Origin: Chloroflexia bacterium
GTDB lineage: Bacteria; Chloroflexota; Chloroflexia; Thermomicrobiales; JALYUS01
Reading direction: 5' to 3'
DNA length: 6,689 nucleotides
Assembly (NCBI GenBank): GCA_025924435.1
Contig: JAICIL010000252.1
Span: forward strand, 1 to 6,689
Shown: positions 5,874 through 6,689 of the stretch, piece after piece
Layout: each line of letters opens with the position of its first letter
Numbering within the stretch: the stretch's first letter is position 1
The notes under the pieces: generated by a model
Seen by the model: the letters and a program-made list of their open reading frames with translations, nothing else
Told to the model about the DNA's origin: nothing
The model's database searches: none
Made by a program: the position numbers and the translations under genes

Positions 5874-6638
5874 ATGGATGCGCCAGTTTTGGATAGATTT
5901 AGCGAGAATTGCCGCAGGTACGGTGGGCCGGTGCGAGGAGACGAAGGAGCGCACACGAACGAATCGGGTGGACATGGCGAGCGGCGCTGGCTGACAATCC
6001 GCGACGCATGTTCCCTGCTCGGTGTTGACCAGTCCACGCTGCGGCGGTGGAGCGATGCCGGCAAGGTGCCGGTCTTTCTCACCCCCGGCGGCCACCGGCG
6101 CTACGCGGAGGAGGATGTCCTCGCGCTCGCCAAGGGGACGGCCCGGCCGCGCCGCCGCATCAGCAAGCAGGCGCTCACCGAAGCCTCCCTCTCGCAGTAC
6201 GAGCACGATCACTACGTCACGGAGGTTCGCCAGCGACCATGGTACGGCGAGTTCGACGCCGAAGCGCTGGCGGAACACCGGCGGCGCGGCTTGGCAATGG
6301 TGGATCTCGCCGTTCGCTACGTCTCGGGCCGCGCCGATCGGGCGGAAATCCTCGCCGACGCCTGCGGGATCGCGCGCGAGTACGGGCGGGACAGCGCGCG
6401 CCACGGCTTCGGGATCAGCGACGCGGTGGAAATCTACCTGCGCGCGCGCACGCCGATCATCCAGGGCGTCATCCAGTTTCTCGATCAGGGCGCGATCTCA
6501 TCGGCGCGCGCCGGGCGCATCTTCACCGATGTCGTCGAGTTCATGGATCGCACAATGGGCGCGATGATGGAGCAGTACGAGCGTGATCGGCACGCGCTGC
6601 ACCGCGACCCGCTGGCGGACGATAGCGACCTCCGGTAG
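5874..6638 (+). CDS. MerR/excisionase-type HTH regulator with a helical C-terminal domain
   Basis: The 254-residue protein has a variable N-terminal tail (1-36) and a DNA-binding domain of the MerR/excisionase winged-helix type at about 37-87: RRWLTIRDACSLLGVDQSTLRRW, then TPGGHRRY (70-77) and AEEDVLALAKG. The Arg-Arg-Trp and GGHRRY motifs are the DNA-contacting helix and wing. A basic linker (RPRRR, about 91-95) leads to an all-helical domain (about 130-240) with LAMVDLAVRYVSG, ACGIAREYGRDSARHGFGISDAVEIYLRARTPIIQGVIQFL and FMDRTMGAMMEQYERDR. It resembles RsbRD-N/PucR-associated helical sensor domains and similar Chloroflexota regulators I recall, but this is weak; no cobalamin or metal site is seen. 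A transcription regulator is the likely role, with unknown target and signal. It is transcribed away from marR. The TAG stop is followed within five bases by the inverted repeat that ends the window. Confidence 0.82.
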   Translation: MDAPVLDRFSENCRRYGGPVRGDEGAHTNESGGHGERRWLTIRDACSLLGVDQSTLRRWSDAGKVPVFLTPGGHRRYAEEDVLALAKGTARPRRRISKQALTEASLSQYEHDHYVTEVRQRPWYGEFDAEALAEHRRRGLAMVDLAVRYVSGRADRAEILADACGIAREYGRDSARHGFGISDAVEIYLRARTPIIQGVIQFLDQGAISSARAGRIFTDVVEFMDRTMGAMMEQYERDRHALHRDPLADDSDLR

Positions 6639-6642
6639 CGCG

Positions 6643-6689
6643 GGCTTTCCAGCCTGCGTTCCTTCGCCACTCTCGCAGGCTGGAAAGCC
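6643..6689. repeat. Perfect 16-bp inverted repeat, terminator-like or dispersed palindrome
   Basis: GGCTTTCCAGCCTGCG (6643-6658) and its exact reverse complement (6674-6689) are separated by 15 bases. The stem is strong and starts four bases after the stop of the HTH gene, so it may end that transcript, though no T-run is seen before the window stops. The arms resemble the palindrome at 1-18, so it may instead be one of a family of dispersed palindromes. The base pairing may extend past the window edge. Confidence 0.8.

Overview
The window is GC-rich, roughly 60-65 % by eye, with an AT-richer patch near 5560-5710. It uses GTG and TTG as well as ATG starts. Gene content suggests a bacterium of the Chloroflexota, perhaps Thermomicrobia-like. 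The best clue is the C-terminal half of the secreted subtilase, whose motifs (YFDKGRLE, TSGLLVNEL, VLVQAFERRVLTYTP, VEMGNVGQHY) I remember from many exported Chloroflexota proteins. This placement is inference from memory, not from a search.

Layout from left to right. Positions 1-73 hold a short palindromic repeat and the region downstream of the first gene pair. On the minus strand, pncC (stand-alone CinA C-terminal amidohydrolase, 1893 to 1354) is followed by an M16 zinc peptidase (1357 to 74). The two overlap in a TTGA stop/start junction. A divergent promoter region (about 1893-2049) separates them from a plus-strand secreted subtilisin-like protease of 667 residues (2049-4052). Converging on it are two minus-strand genes, a PhnP-like metallo-beta-lactamase-fold hydrolase (4936 to 4160) and a MarR-type regulator (5536 to 5078). 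A 337-base divergent spacer follows, with candidate promoters for marR and, at its right end, one for a plus-strand gene with a MerR/excisionase-like DNA-binding domain and an all-helical C-terminal domain (5874-6638). That gene ends just before a 16-bp perfect inverted repeat at the window edge.

The genes do not form one obvious pathway. pncC and the peptidase are probably one transcriptional unit (NMN salvage and protein turnover). The hydrolase lies downstream of marR on the same strand, so it could be co-transcribed, but a 132-bp repeat element lies between them. The subtilase is an exported, self-processing protease.

I see no CRISPR array, defence island, tRNA, rRNA, transposase or integrase. 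The signals most worth a second look are non-coding or at protein-domain level: 7-base tandem repeat tracts that begin exactly at TAG stop codons, the 132-bp inverted-repeat element built from them, loss of the metal-binding cysteines of the PhnP-like hydrolase, two promoters placed so close to ATG that the mRNAs would be leaderless, and the uncharacterised C-terminal module of the subtilase.
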